This document shows, piece after piece, positions 15,556 through 24,766 of a DNA stretch of 38,648 bases. Under the pieces are notes generated by a model. It was not told the DNA's origin, ran no database searches, and worked only from the letters and a program-made list of their open reading frames with translations. How positions within the stretch are numbered: the stretch's first letter is position 1; every line of letters begins with the position of its first letter. Source of the DNA: Sphingobacteriales bacterium (lineage in GTDB: Bacteria > Bacteroidota > Bacteroidia > Chitinophagales > Chitinophagaceae); the NCBI GenBank assembly GCA_026391525.1, contig JAPLEF010000144.1:1-38648 (forward strand), read 5' to 3'. Made by a program: the position numbers and the translations under genes.

Positions 15556-18129
15556 ATGGCAAAGAATTTATTAATAGTGGAGTCGCCGGCAAAAGCCAAA
15601 ACCATTGAAGGAATTTTGGGGAAAGATTTCGAGGTGAAAAGTTGCTATGGTCATATCCGCGACCTCGAGAAGAACGATATGGGCATTGATGTTGCCAATA
15701 GGTTTGCCCCCAAATATATCATCCCAGCTGAAAAAGAAAAAGTGGTACGCGACCTTCGTGCCCTCGCCAAAAAATCGGATGAAGTATGGTTGGCTTCGGA
15801 TGAGGACCGTGAAGGGGAAAGCATCAGCTGGCACTTGGCAGAAGTGCTTAGCCTCGACCCAAAAACCACCAAGCGTATTGTATTTCATGAAATTACAAAA
15901 CCGGCCATTCAGAAGGCTGTACAATCGCCCCGAACTATCAATATGAATTTGGTAAATGCCCAGCAAGCAAGAAGGGTGCTCGACAGGTTGGTAGGTTTTG
16001 AACTGAGCCCTGTTTTGTGGCGTAAAATTGGACAAAAAGGAGGCCTCAGTGCCGGAAGGGTGCAAAGTGTGGCCGTTAAACTGATTGTAGAAAAAGAAAG
16101 AGAAATAAACCAGTTCAATGCGGTTGCCAGTTTCAAGATTGAAGCCTCGCTTTCTGCAACCGACCTTAATGATAAAACGGTTAGCTTCAAAGCCGAAGGA
16201 AATAAATACGACCTGGCAGCGGATGCGGAAAAATTCCTGCAATCATGTATTGGCGCTACCTACACGGTGAAAGATATTCAGGTAAGGCCAGGAAAACGCA
16301 CACCTGCCGCGCCATTTACCACTTCAACCTTACAACAGGAAGCCAGCCGTAAATTGGGTTATGGCGTAAGCAAAACCATGCTTTTGGCGCAACGGCTTTA
16401 TGAAAGTGGAAAGATAACCTACATGCGAACGGATAGTGTGAATCTGGGTGAAACAGCCATGGATGGCATCAAATCAGAAATCAAATCGAGCTTTGGAGAT
16501 AAATATTTGCAGGTTCGCAAGTATAAGAATAAAAACGAATCGGCTCAGGAAGCGCATGAAGCCATACGCCCCACCTATATGGAAAATCATTCCGTAAATG
16601 ATCCTGAATTGAACCGTTTATATGAACTGATTTGGAAACGCACCATCGCTTCTCAGATGAGTGATGCTGAATTTGAAAAAACAACGGCAAAAATCAACAT
16701 CAGTTCCAATAAAGAAGAACTTACCGCTTCAGGCGAGGTATTGAAATTCGATGGGTTTTTAAAAGTTTACCTTGAGAGTACCGATGAAGAAGAAACTGAG
16801 GAAGATGGGGAAAGCAGGCTGCCAAACCTGAGCATTGGCCAGCAACTTACTTTTAACCAGATGACGGCTACCCAGAAATTCACCAGACCTCCTGCACGAT
16901 ATACGGAAGCTTCTTTGGTAAAGAAATTGGAAGAACTGGGTATCGGACGCCCGAGTACTTACGCCCCAACCATTTCTACTATCATTAAAAGAACCTATGT
17001 AGAGAAAAAGGATAAAGAACCTGTAAAGCGCGATTTCAGAACTTTCAAGCTAAAAGAAGACAAGGTTACACTCATCAACAGCCAGGAAAATACCGGGGCA
17101 GAAAAATCAAAATTATTCCCAACCGACCTTGGATTGGTGGTTACCGATTTTCTCAATCAGCATTTTCAGCATGTGATGGATTATTCGTTTACCGCCAATA
17201 TCGAAAAAGAATTTGATGAGATTGCCGATGGTAAAATAGTTTGGAATGATATGGTGGCCGACTTCTATGGTCCCTTCCACACCGGCGTAACCCATACCCT
17301 CGAAACTGCAGAGAGAGCTGTAGGTGAAAGAACATTGGGGAATGCCACTGATGGAAAACCGGTAACTGCACGTATGGGCAGGTACGGACCAATGGTACAA
17401 ATTGGTGCCACAACAGATGAAGAGAAACCCAGGTTTGCTAAACTGAAAAATAACCAGAGCATCGAAACCATCAGCTTAGATGAGGCCATGGAATTGTTTA
17501 AACTTCCTATTACTCTGGGTGAATTTGAAGGGCAGGAAGTTGCTGTAAATATCGGCCGGTTTGGACCTTACGTGAAATGGGGCGAGCAGTTCATTTCAAT
17601 TCCAAAACCCGAAGAACCTTCAGATGTTGATCTGGATAGGGCTATCGCCATCATTCAGGCAAAACAAATAGAAGATGCTCCTATAGGATTTTATGAAGAT
17701 AAACCCATTACAAAAGGAAAAGGGCGTTTTGGCCCGTTCATTAAATGGAATGACCTTTTTATCAATATACCACGTGCCTATCATTTTGAAACCCTTAGTC
17801 AACAGGACTGCAATGAACTGATCGGAAAAAAAATAGAAAAAGAATCAAATAGGTTTATCCGCCAATGGCCTGAAGAAAAGATTGCCATTGAAAACGGCAG
17901 ATGGGGGCCATTTATTCGCTTTGGAAAAAAAATGCTGAAGCTAACTGCAAAACCGGAAGGAGGGAAATATACCGCCGACGATTTGAAGGATATTGAACTG
18001 GAAAGCATCAAAAAAATGATCCTGATTCAGGAACCAAAAGCATTCGATAAAAAAGCACCTGCAAAAAAAGAAATACGAAAATCAGTCCCTAAAAAAGCTG
18101 CTGTGAAAAAACAAGCAGGTAAAAAATAA
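15556..18129 (+). CDS. topA: DNA topoisomerase I (type IA)
   Basis: Relaxes negative supercoils by a tyrosine-linked single-strand break. The ATG at 15556 (MAKNLLIVESPAKAKTIE) fits the family start, giving 857 residues; the frame opens at 15523. The TOPRIM metal site DEDREGE is at about 82-88 and the catalytic tyrosine Y289 in KITYMRTDS. The C-terminal third holds Topo_C repeats (three GRFGPYVKW/GRFGPFIKW-type units and GRWGPFIRF), and I see no CxxC zinc fingers. It ends in a lysine/alanine-rich tail of ~25 residues, probably disordered and DNA-binding. A leader of ~110 bases follows a possible -7 box TATCTTGT at 15435-15442. Confidence 0.96.
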   Translation: MAKNLLIVESPAKAKTIEGILGKDFEVKSCYGHIRDLEKNDMGIDVANRFAPKYIIPAEKEKVVRDLRALAKKSDEVWLASDEDREGESISWHLAEVLSLDPKTTKRIVFHEITKPAIQKAVQSPRTINMNLVNAQQARRVLDRLVGFELSPVLWRKIGQKGGLSAGRVQSVAVKLIVEKEREINQFNAVASFKIEASLSATDLNDKTVSFKAEGNKYDLAADAEKFLQSCIGATYTVKDIQVRPGKRTPAAPFTTSTLQQEASRKLGYGVSKTMLLAQRLYESGKITYMRTDSVNLGETAMDGIKSEIKSSFGDKYLQVRKYKNKNESAQEAHEAIRPTYMENHSVNDPELNRLYELIWKRTIASQMSDAEFEKTTAKINISSNKEELTASGEVLKFDGFLKVYLESTDEEETEEDGESRLPNLSIGQQLTFNQMTATQKFTRPPARYTEASLVKKLEELGIGRPSTYAPTISTIIKRTYVEKKDKEPVKRDFRTFKLKEDKVTLINSQENTGAEKSKLFPTDLGLVVTDFLNQHFQHVMDYSFTANIEKEFDEIADGKIVWNDMVADFYGPFHTGVTHTLETAERAVGERTLGNATDGKPVTARMGRYGPMVQIGATTDEEKPRFAKLKNNQSIETISLDEAMELFKLPITLGEFEGQEVAVNIGRFGPYVKWGEQFISIPKPEEPSDVDLDRAIAIIQAKQIEDAPIGFYEDKPITKGKGRFGPFIKWNDLFINIPRAYHFETLSQQDCNELIGKKIEKESNRFIRQWPEEKIAIENGRWGPFIRFGKKMLKLTAKPEGGKYTADDLKDIELESIKKMILIQEPKAFDKKAPAKKEIRKSVPKKAAVKKQAGKK

Positions 18130-18146
18130 TTGCGCATCCTATTGCC

Positions 18147-18704
18147 ATGATCCAGTTAAATTATGCACTGAACAAAGATGATTATGCCAATTACTATACT
18201 TATGTAAAATGGGATGCACCGGAAAATAAAAAGAAAAGGCTTACCTATTATGCCCGACAGTTGTTACCTGTAGTTGCGTTTACCCTTGCATTTTATTATA
18301 CCGGTTTGTTTAAAAGAGATACCACTTTTATTTTACTGATCGGCGGATTTCTGCTATTAACCAGCATCATGGCTATTTTTGGAGTAAAAACGAATTTGCG
18401 GAAAGAGGCAGAAAAGCTAGCAGAAGACCCGAAAAACGGGATTCTTTTTGCAGACGTTCAATTGCAGGTTTCCGAAACAGGTATCCAATGTAAATCGGAA
18501 TGGATAAGCACACAATACCAATGGAAAGCTTACATCCGGTTACAGGAAAATGAAAAATATTTTTTTCTCTTCATAAATGCAGCACAGGCCTTGATTGTTC
18601 CCAAAAGAGCGTTTACTCATGCTGAAGAATTAGAAAGTTTCAAGAAATTACTCCGCCAGTACCTTTCCTTCGATGCTGAAATAGGGCACCTCGTGAAAAG
18701 TTAG
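18147..18704 (+). CDS. YcxB-like membrane protein
   Basis: 185 residues, starting with ATG 17 bases after topA. Two hydrophobic helices (about 36-52, LLPVVAFTLAFYYTGL, and 59-75, FILLIGGFLLLTSIMAIFG) are followed by a cytoplasmic beta-rich domain. The phrases VSETGIQCKSEWISTQYQWKAYIRLQENEKYFFLFIN and the short hairpin ALIVPKRAF match the YcxB-like (C-terminal) domain, whose function is unknown. The close spacing suggests co-transcription with topA, but nothing indicates a shared role. Confidence 0.85.
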   Translation: MIQLNYALNKDDYANYYTYVKWDAPENKKKRLTYYARQLLPVVAFTLAFYYTGLFKRDTTFILLIGGFLLLTSIMAIFGVKTNLRKEAEKLAEDPKNGILFADVQLQVSETGIQCKSEWISTQYQWKAYIRLQENEKYFFLFINAAQALIVPKRAFTHAEELESFKKLLRQYLSFDAEIGHLVKS

Positions 18705-18783
18705 TCACGGTTGTGGAAAATTTATCTTCTTTATTAACTCATAAGTTCCCGACCTTGAAGATGAAACCTTAACTGCTGAAACC

Positions 18784-19653
18784 TTGAAAGAAAATAAAGA
18801 AATCACTGCCCTGCTCAACCTGATCGACGATCCGGATGAGGATGTTTATCACACCGTAAGTAATAAGTTGGTCAGCTTTGGAAAAGAAATCATTCCCAAT
18901 CTTGAAAACCTTTGGGAAACTATCAGTAATGAAGAAACCCAGGAGCGGATAGAATTGCTGATACACCGTTTGCATTTTGAAGACCTTGTAACTGAATTTG
19001 CGCATTGGAAGAATGAGTCTGCCGATTTGCTGGGTGGTGCCATAATCGTATCCAAATACCATTATCCTGAAATGCAACCTTCGCTCATCCATCAGGAAGT
19101 GGAAAAATTGAGGCGTAATATTTGGCTGGAGTTGAACAACTTCCTCACACCGATGGAAAAAATAAATGTACTCAATAGCATTTTCTATAATTACTACAAA
19201 CAAACAGGCGTTGAAATCAGCTATGAAAGCCCCGATCATTTCCTCATCAATAAAACACTCGAAAGCAAAAAAGGCAATTCCATCAGCAATGGCATCATCT
19301 ACCTCTTACTGTGCAATCTGCTCGACATTCCGGTGAAAGCCATCAACATACCCAGGCAGTTCATCCTCGCCTATTTTGATGAACAATATGAAGTACTTAA
19401 CCCATCCGGTCACTCTTCTGAGAAAATAGTTTTTTATATTGACCCCCTAACCGGACAAATGTACTCGCACAAAGACATCGAAAATTATTTCAAGCGGTTA
19501 TCTGTTCCGCCGGTTGCCACCTATTTTCGTCCGATGAATAATAAAAAAATCATTCAATTCCTTATTGAGGAATTGAGTAAATGTTATAACAATATCAACA
19601 ATCAATATAAGATGGATGAGTTGATGCAGATGGCTGCATTACTCGACAGTTAA
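18784..19653 (+). CDS. Transglutaminase-like (SirB1-type) protein with helical N-terminal repeat
   Basis: 289 residues. The N-terminal ~90 residues are helical and HEAT-like; the rest is the transglutaminase-like core of the SirB1/Transglut_core2 type, with ESKKGNSISNGIIYLLLCNLLDIPVKAINIP as the recognisable stretch. The residue where relatives usually have His (GHF) appears here as Gln (PRQFILAY), so classical catalysis is doubtful; this may be usual for the family in this group. The start is probably TTG at 18784: no in-frame ATG exists and an ATG at 18761 runs straight into a stop. No signal peptide is seen. It stands 79 bases after the YcxB gene. Confidence 0.78.
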   Translation: MKENKEITALLNLIDDPDEDVYHTVSNKLVSFGKEIIPNLENLWETISNEETQERIELLIHRLHFEDLVTEFAHWKNESADLLGGAIIVSKYHYPEMQPSLIHQEVEKLRRNIWLELNNFLTPMEKINVLNSIFYNYYKQTGVEISYESPDHFLINKTLESKKGNSISNGIIYLLLCNLLDIPVKAINIPRQFILAYFDEQYEVLNPSGHSSEKIVFYIDPLTGQMYSHKDIENYFKRLSVPPVATYFRPMNNKKIIQFLIEELSKCYNNINNQYKMDELMQMAALLDS

Positions 19654-19773
19654 AAGGTGCCATTCAGTTAGAAGAGGCAAATCTTCAGTATTTTCAGATA
19701 TAATAGGCTTTATTTTGAAAAATTCTTTTTCTTTGTAATGCTATAAGTTTAGGTTCAGTTGAAAACAACTACA

Positions 19774-20349
19774 ATGAAGCATTACATCAAATATATAGTT
19801 GCTATCTTATTATTAACCGGTTTCGAGAGCCGTGCACAGGAATCCACACATGTTGAAGGCAAATCGCATGAATCTTTGAAAGGCGCAAGCAGGCTCACTT
19901 TAGGCCTCGGCCATACCCATGTTGCTGAAGGGGAAGTAGATGGTAAAACCAAATGGCTCCCACTGGCGTCATGGTCACTCAATTATGATTATTGGTTTTC
20001 CAACAAATGGGCCATCGGTTTACAATCAGATATTATACTTGAATCTTTTGTAATCAAAAATAAAGAGGAAGAACTTATTGAAAGGAGTTACCCGGTTTCA
20101 TTGGTTCCTGTTGCTATTTATAAGGCAGGCGAACATATTTCCATTTTTGCCGGAGTGGGTGCAGAATTTGCTAAAGAAAAAAATATCACCATGACCCGGT
20201 TGGGTTTGGATTATGGTTTTCATCTCCCTAATAATTGGGAAATTGGTGCATCAGTGCTATGGGACGGAAAATGGAACTATTACAATTCCTGGGGCATAGC
20301 CTTTACTGTTAGTAAAATTTGGCCAAAAAAACATAAAGTGCAACCCTAA
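19774..20349 (+). CDS. Exported outer-membrane beta-barrel protein, function unknown
   Basis: 191 residues from the ATG at 19774. A signal peptide (MKHYIKYIVAILLLTGFESRAQ) is followed by a short acidic linker and a barrel-like sequence: LTLGLGHTHVAEGEVDG, WLPLASWSLNYDYWFSNKWAIGLQSD and alternating aromatic strands. The C-terminus KIWPKKHKVQP is not the typical aromatic barrel end. The next gene, also outer-membrane, starts nine bases downstream, so the two may be one operon. An AGTTG-AAAA-CAACT hairpin (19758-19771) lies just before the ATG and may affect translation. Confidence 0.75.
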   Translation: MKHYIKYIVAILLLTGFESRAQESTHVEGKSHESLKGASRLTLGLGHTHVAEGEVDGKTKWLPLASWSLNYDYWFSNKWAIGLQSDIILESFVIKNKEEELIERSYPVSLVPVAIYKAGEHISIFAGVGAEFAKEKNITMTRLGLDYGFHLPNNWEIGASVLWDGKWNYYNSWGIAFTVSKIWPKKHKVQP

Positions 20350-20358
20350 AAAATACCT

Positions 20359-21159
20359 ATGAAAAATAAGTTTCTTGCAATGCTGATGATGGCTTTTGCA
20401 TCTTTTTTCAGTTTCACGGCAAAAGCTCAGGATGATGCGGCTGCGCTGGCAAAAAAACTGGCCAATCCTATTGCTTCGCTAATCAGTCTGCCATTTCAGA
20501 ACAACCTTGATCATGGTATCGGAAGCCTAAATGGATCGCGATATACCCTAAATGTTCAACCGGTGATTCCTGTTTCTATTTCGAAAAAGCTCAACCTGAT
20601 CAGCAGGGTCATTGTTCCCATCGTATCTCAATATAATATTACTGCAGTTGCAAAACATCAGTCGGGCATTTCCGATATCGTAGCCAGCGCATTTCTTTCG
20701 CCTACCAACACCAAAAATGGAGTAACCTGGGGAGCGGGACCGGTTTTTTTATTTCCAACGGGATCTGATAAATACCTCACTGGCAAAAAATTCGGAATCG
20801 GTCCAACTATAGTTGCACTGAAACAAAAAGGGGGCTGGACGTATGGCGCTTTATTCAATCAGATCTGGAGTGTTTCGGGTAGTAAAGACAGACCTGATAT
20901 CAGTCAGATGTTCGTAAATCCATTTCTAACTTACAACTGGAAATCGGGTGCAGGAATTACTACGGCAGTGGAATGGACGGAAAGTTGGACAGCAAAGACT
21001 ACCAATGTTTTTATTATTCCTACCTTTTCAGGACTAACCTCCTTTGGCAAACAAAAAGTATCTCTTGCTGTTGGCCCCAAGTTTAATGTAACAGCACCTT
21101 CCGGAGTACGTTCAAAATTTGGATTAAGAGCATCCATGGCTTTGTTGTTTCCCAAATAA
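20359..21159 (+). CDS. Outer-membrane transporter-like protein (MetA_deg-type barrel)
   Basis: 266 residues with a signal peptide (MKNKFLAMLMMAFASFFSFTAKAQ). Residues 27 onward read ALAKKLANPIASLISLPFQNN, a strongly conserved opening of a family named 'transporter' or, misleadingly, 'neuromedin U' in databases, related to the phenol-degradation MetA-type outer-membrane barrels. Later phrases are YTLNVQPVIPVSISKKLNLISR and GPVFLFPTGSDKYLTGKKFGIGPT. The terminal LFPK ends in a hydrophobic strand. The cargo is unknown. The gene follows its predecessor by nine bases. Confidence 0.8.
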   Translation: MKNKFLAMLMMAFASFFSFTAKAQDDAAALAKKLANPIASLISLPFQNNLDHGIGSLNGSRYTLNVQPVIPVSISKKLNLISRVIVPIVSQYNITAVAKHQSGISDIVASAFLSPTNTKNGVTWGAGPVFLFPTGSDKYLTGKKFGIGPTIVALKQKGGWTYGALFNQIWSVSGSKDRPDISQMFVNPFLTYNWKSGAGITTAVEWTESWTAKTTNVFIIPTFSGLTSFGKQKVSLAVGPKFNVTAPSGVRSKFGLRASMALLFPK

Positions 21160-21216
21160 TAAGCACAAGGGTTTTCAAGTTAAATATCTTGATAAAGTAT
21201 TTGAAGCTTAAAACAG

Positions 21217-23322
21217 TTATTCTGGCATTTCCTTTTCTTTAAGCATCACCAGGTCGATGGCATTTACGGTGATGGGTAATTGCCCTATTTGTAAAATGGC
21301 TTTCTTTCCACGTATAGATTTGATGATGCCCACCTGCCTGTTTTGGCGCAACCTTGCTTTGGCGCCAATCTGAAGTTCGCCCTGCAACTCATCATATTTC
21401 TCATTCACTTTACGTTGGAGATCCGATTTTTTAAATTGATCTTTCTGTCCGGTTAATACCGCCCCGATCATCTTCACCACTTCTTCTTTCTGTTCGGCCT
21501 TGCGCCATTCTATAACAAGTGATTTTAGGCGGCGTTCCAGATCTTTTAACTGGATTAATTTTTCTTCGGTGTGTTTATTTTGCAGTTTGATTTTTTCGGT
21601 TTCCTGTTGATGGCGTTCCTTATCCATCACCTGTTTCATTTCTTTTCGAAGCTGTTCATTTTCATGGATCAATTGTTGCAATTTCCTTTTTTCAAGTTCA
21701 ATCCGCTGCAGGTCCTGCTCGGTACTGTTTAAAAGCTTGTCCAGTTGAAAATGGTTTTCATCCACCAGTTTCCTAGCCTTTTCGATCAGGCGCTTATCTA
21801 ACCCGATCCGCTCTGCAATTGAAAAAGTATACGAACTACCGGGTTTGCCTACCTGCAGTTTGTACAAAGGGAGCAGTTGCTGTTCATCAAATTGCATGGC
21901 ACCATTGATCACTCCTTTCACCTTGTTGGCCATCACTTTCAGGTTAAGGTAATGGGTGGTTACAATTCCAAAAGCATGTTTCAATGCCAGTTCTTCGAGG
22001 ATCACTTCTGCAAATGCACCTCCAAGGTTGGGATCGCTACCGCTTCCCAATTCATCAATAAAAAATAAGGTCTTCCCATTGGCATGCTCCAGAAAATATT
22101 TCATATGGCGGAGATGCGATGAATAGGTGCTTAGTTCAAATTCGAGGTTCTGTGTATCCCCGATATGGATCATCATCTGCTTGAAGATGCCCATCTCGCT
22201 ATCTGCACTAACCGGAATCAACAATCCGCTTTGCAGCATGAGTTGAAGTAGCCCGGCCGTTTTTAAGGTCACTGTTTTACCGCCTGCATTCGGTCCACTG
22301 ATTACCAATATCCGGTTGTTGGCATCCAACTTCAATTGAAGTGGTACAGTTGGTTTACCTGCTTTGCGGTTATACAGCAATAATAACGGGTGATAGGCAT
22401 TGATCAGGTTGAGGTGAGCTTTATCGATGATTTTTGGCATTGAAGCTCCCATTTCTGCAGCCAGTTTCGCCTTGGCACGAATAAAATCGTATTCGCCGGA
22501 ATAGGTAAGATAACCTTTCAGCAAATCTGCGTATAGGCTTAACCGTGAAGTGAGTGCCCTAAGTATCCGATACAGTTCGCGGCTTTCTTCATGTTCAAGT
22601 GAAAAGATCTGGTTGTTGAGTTCAGTCACTTCTTCTGGTTCGATAAAACTGGTACGCCGGCTATCGCTCTCCGCATGAAGGATCCCCTTTACCATGCGCT
22701 TCTGTTCTGCAAAAACAGCGAGCACCCTCCTGCCATTCATGAAACTTTCTCCGATATCGGTGAGATAACCCAGTTTAGCCAGCTTTCCGGTTACCCGATC
22801 GAATACCTTTCGCAGTTCACTTCTTTTTCGGTAGAGGCTCATCCTGATTTTGTGCAATTCCTCACTCGCCTGATCTTTTACTTGTCCGGTTTCATCCAGC
22901 ACTTCATCAATCAGGTTGCGGATCAGCTTTTCGTAATAGCCTCCTGCAATCACATCCGCCAAACCCGGATAAGCGCTTCTTCGCTCTGCATCAAACCAGC
23001 GAAAAATGGTTTCGGTATTTTCTGCAAGTTTGCGAATGAGCATGAATTGTTCCCCGCTTAAAGATGCACCGGGAATGCCGAGTAAATGAAGTTCTTTTTG
23101 CAGTGGAACGGAAAAATCATTTGGAAAATACAATCCTGCCTGTTGAAGGTGCAGGTATTCATTAGCCTGCGTCAATTCCCTGACGATGGGCTCTTCGAGA
23201 GTGTGAATACGAAGGTTGATGGCTTTTTGTCTGGCATATTCATTTCGGCATTGGGCAACCAACAGTTCCTTTACCTTATCAAACTCCAGCTGATGCAGTG
23301 TAGACTCAGGGAAAAATCTCAT
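21217..23322 (-). CDS. MutS2-family ATPase lacking the Smr domain
   Basis: 701 residues. Walker A GPNAGGKT is at 343-350 and Walker B FFIDELGSGSDP at about 420-431, with the STYSSHLRHM signature (398-407) and THY switch. A coiled coil of about 120 residues rich in Glu/Lys/Gln (about 525-640) follows, then a KOW-like tail (about 650-695). MutS2 normally ends in an Smr nuclease domain at ~700-780; none is present here, as the stop comes first and only ~57 bases separate it from the next gene. MutS2 suppresses recombination or rescues collided ribosomes in other bacteria; a nuclease-free form could retain ATPase and binding roles. Confidence 0.88.
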   Translation of the reverse strand: MRFFPESTLHQLEFDKVKELLVAQCRNEYARQKAINLRIHTLEEPIVRELTQANEYLHLQQAGLYFPNDFSVPLQKELHLLGIPGASLSGEQFMLIRKLAENTETIFRWFDAERRSAYPGLADVIAGGYYEKLIRNLIDEVLDETGQVKDQASEELHKIRMSLYRKRSELRKVFDRVTGKLAKLGYLTDIGESFMNGRRVLAVFAEQKRMVKGILHAESDSRRTSFIEPEEVTELNNQIFSLEHEESRELYRILRALTSRLSLYADLLKGYLTYSGEYDFIRAKAKLAAEMGASMPKIIDKAHLNLINAYHPLLLLYNRKAGKPTVPLQLKLDANNRILVISGPNAGGKTVTLKTAGLLQLMLQSGLLIPVSADSEMGIFKQMMIHIGDTQNLEFELSTYSSHLRHMKYFLEHANGKTLFFIDELGSGSDPNLGGAFAEVILEELALKHAFGIVTTHYLNLKVMANKVKGVINGAMQFDEQQLLPLYKLQVGKPGSSYTFSIAERIGLDKRLIEKARKLVDENHFQLDKLLNSTEQDLQRIELEKRKLQQLIHENEQLRKEMKQVMDKERHQQETEKIKLQNKHTEEKLIQLKDLERRLKSLVIEWRKAEQKEEVVKMIGAVLTGQKDQFKKSDLQRKVNEKYDELQGELQIGAKARLRQNRQVGIIKSIRGKKAILQIGQLPITVNAIDLVMLKEKEMPE

Positions 23323-23382
23323 GAAAAATGTAAAAATTTAAACAAAGGTAGGGTAAGTGGAAAAGCATCTGCAAAACAATGA

Positions 23383-23814
23383 TCAAGGCGCATTTTGATC
23401 CCGGTTTTTCTTTTCACTAATTTTCAACTCTTTGTAAGCACCATCCTGTTCACGGGTAAACTTCAAAATATCAGAACTTTCTAATACCAGTTCAGCGGTA
23501 GTATAAATGATACAACCTTCCATGAGATGGCCACCAATTGCATTACCTTCTGCATCTGCAATACAAATATGCAAATGAACACCATAAATAGATAAAGTGC
23601 CGGTGACACTCAAAATTTCAAAGAATCCAAATCCGTTAGCGGCTTTATTCCTATTCGCCATCCTGATACGGTATGCTGTTAAAGAACCCACAGCAGTAAC
23701 CATCCAGGCAGCTTCTAATTGATGCAGGTGCAGATATCTTTCCACACTTATCCTTAAATCTTCGCCGGGTAATAGCCGGAGTATGTGTATTTGTTGTTGT
23801 GATGAATCAATCAT
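23383..23814 (-). CDS. PPC/DUF296 domain protein
   Basis: 143 residues forming one PPC (plant and prokaryote conserved, DUF296) domain. The family pattern is visible: FEILSVTGTLS, the histidine pair HLHICIADAEGN and GGHLMEGCIIYTTAELVL. In solved relatives a metal sits among these histidines and the proteins trimerise; no specific reaction is known, and DNA binding is known mostly from plant relatives with an AT-hook, which is absent here. A charged tail (about 128-143) follows. The gene is 60 bases upstream of mutS2 on the same strand, so co-transcription is possible. Confidence 0.86.
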   Translation of the reverse strand: MIDSSQQQIHILRLLPGEDLRISVERYLHLHQLEAAWMVTAVGSLTAYRIRMANRNKAANGFGFFEILSVTGTLSIYGVHLHICIADAEGNAIGGHLMEGCIIYTTAELVLESSDILKFTREQDGAYKELKISEKKNRDQNAP

Positions 23815-23928
23815 AAAGAAAAATTATAAATCAAAAGGAAAAGGAACAATACGCTTAGAATACTGTTAGTATATTCTCAATCCGATAATTCACTTCAAAT
23901 GGAATTTACTTATTAAATTGAAAGTTAT

Positions 23929-24477
23929 ATGACAAATCGTAACCTTCCTGATAATAATACCCAAACTGCCTATTTGGGAAACGGGTGCTTTTGGTGTACA
24001 GAGGCCATTTTTCAACAGGTTTCCGGAGTTTTGGAAGTAATAAGCGGTTATGCCGGTGGAAAGATAGCTAATCCTACCTATGCGCAGGTTTGTACAGGTG
24101 AAACCGGCCATGCAGAATGTTTGCGTATCACTTACAACCGATCCGAATGTAGCTTCAACCACTTGCTGGAAGTTTTCTGGGCAACTCACGACCCTACCAC
24201 TTTAAACAGACAGGGGAATGATATAGGAACACAATACCGTAGTGTGGTATTTTTTTCGGATGATGAACAAAAGGAAACTGCTATTGCCTACAAGAATCAA
24301 TTGGAGAGATCCGGCGTATTCCATGACCCAATCGTGACGAGTTTTGAACCCTTTACCATCTTTTATAAAGCCGAAAATTATCACCAGGATTATTATAATC
24401 TGCACAGCAATGAACCTTACTGCAGGCTGGTAATAAGGCCCAAACTAGAGAAATATCTGAAATCCTTAAAACCGTAA
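23929..24477 (+). CDS. msrA: Peptide-methionine (S)-S-oxide reductase
   Basis: Repairs oxidised methionine in proteins. The catalytic cysteine C20 lies in GNGCFWCTEAIF; a second cysteine C23 and a third (C67, C-terminal to the GETGHAEC stretch) could resolve the disulfide. Other family phrases are SGYAGGKIANPTY, FWATHDPTTLNRQGNDIGTQYRSVVFF and AENYHQDYY. The 182-residue length is normal. It is divergent from the PPC gene. The 114-base intergenic region contains an imperfect inverted repeat AGAATAC/GTATATTCT (about 23859-23880) that could be a control site. Confidence 0.95.
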   Translation: MTNRNLPDNNTQTAYLGNGCFWCTEAIFQQVSGVLEVISGYAGGKIANPTYAQVCTGETGHAECLRITYNRSECSFNHLLEVFWATHDPTTLNRQGNDIGTQYRSVVFFSDDEQKETAIAYKNQLERSGVFHDPIVTSFEPFTIFYKAENYHQDYYNLHSNEPYCRLVIRPKLEKYLKSLKP

Positions 24478-24595
24478 ATACAGTAAATAACGATTGCTGA
24501 TTTCCGGAAAAGAATTGATAATCATGGCAATGGCATCCTATAATCGTTTACAATTGTTGAATCCTTATAAATCAGAAAAAAAGCCTTAAAAAAGT

Positions 24596-24625
24596 TTTGA
24601 AAACTGGATTTTAATAGTAATTTTA
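24596..24625 (+). promoter_or_regulatory. Possible promoter of the T9SS cargo gene
   Basis: TTTG (24596-24599), 18 bases and TAATTTTA (24618-24625), a near-consensus Bacteroidota promoter. The leader to the ATG at 24767 would be about 135 bases, C-rich and without an ORF. I see nothing else in the gap 24478-24766. Confidence 0.35.
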
Positions 24626-24766
24626 CTTCATTGAACTGAAACCTTTCCACTTCCCCTGAATTTCCATTAACGATTTCGTACGTCTCTTTATTTCTGATTA
24701 TCCTCAAAAAAGCATTTACCTCCCATACCCCTGTGAGCCATTTCCTTAACCTCAAACAAGAAGAGA

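Noticed and set aside
15571-16242. 223-residue minus-strand ORF inside topA
   Set aside because: Antisense shadow; composition follows the real gene, no start or domain signal.
24523-24588. 21-residue ORF beginning MAMASYNRLQLL
   Set aside because: Too short, no promoter or homology, within the msrA to T9SS gap.
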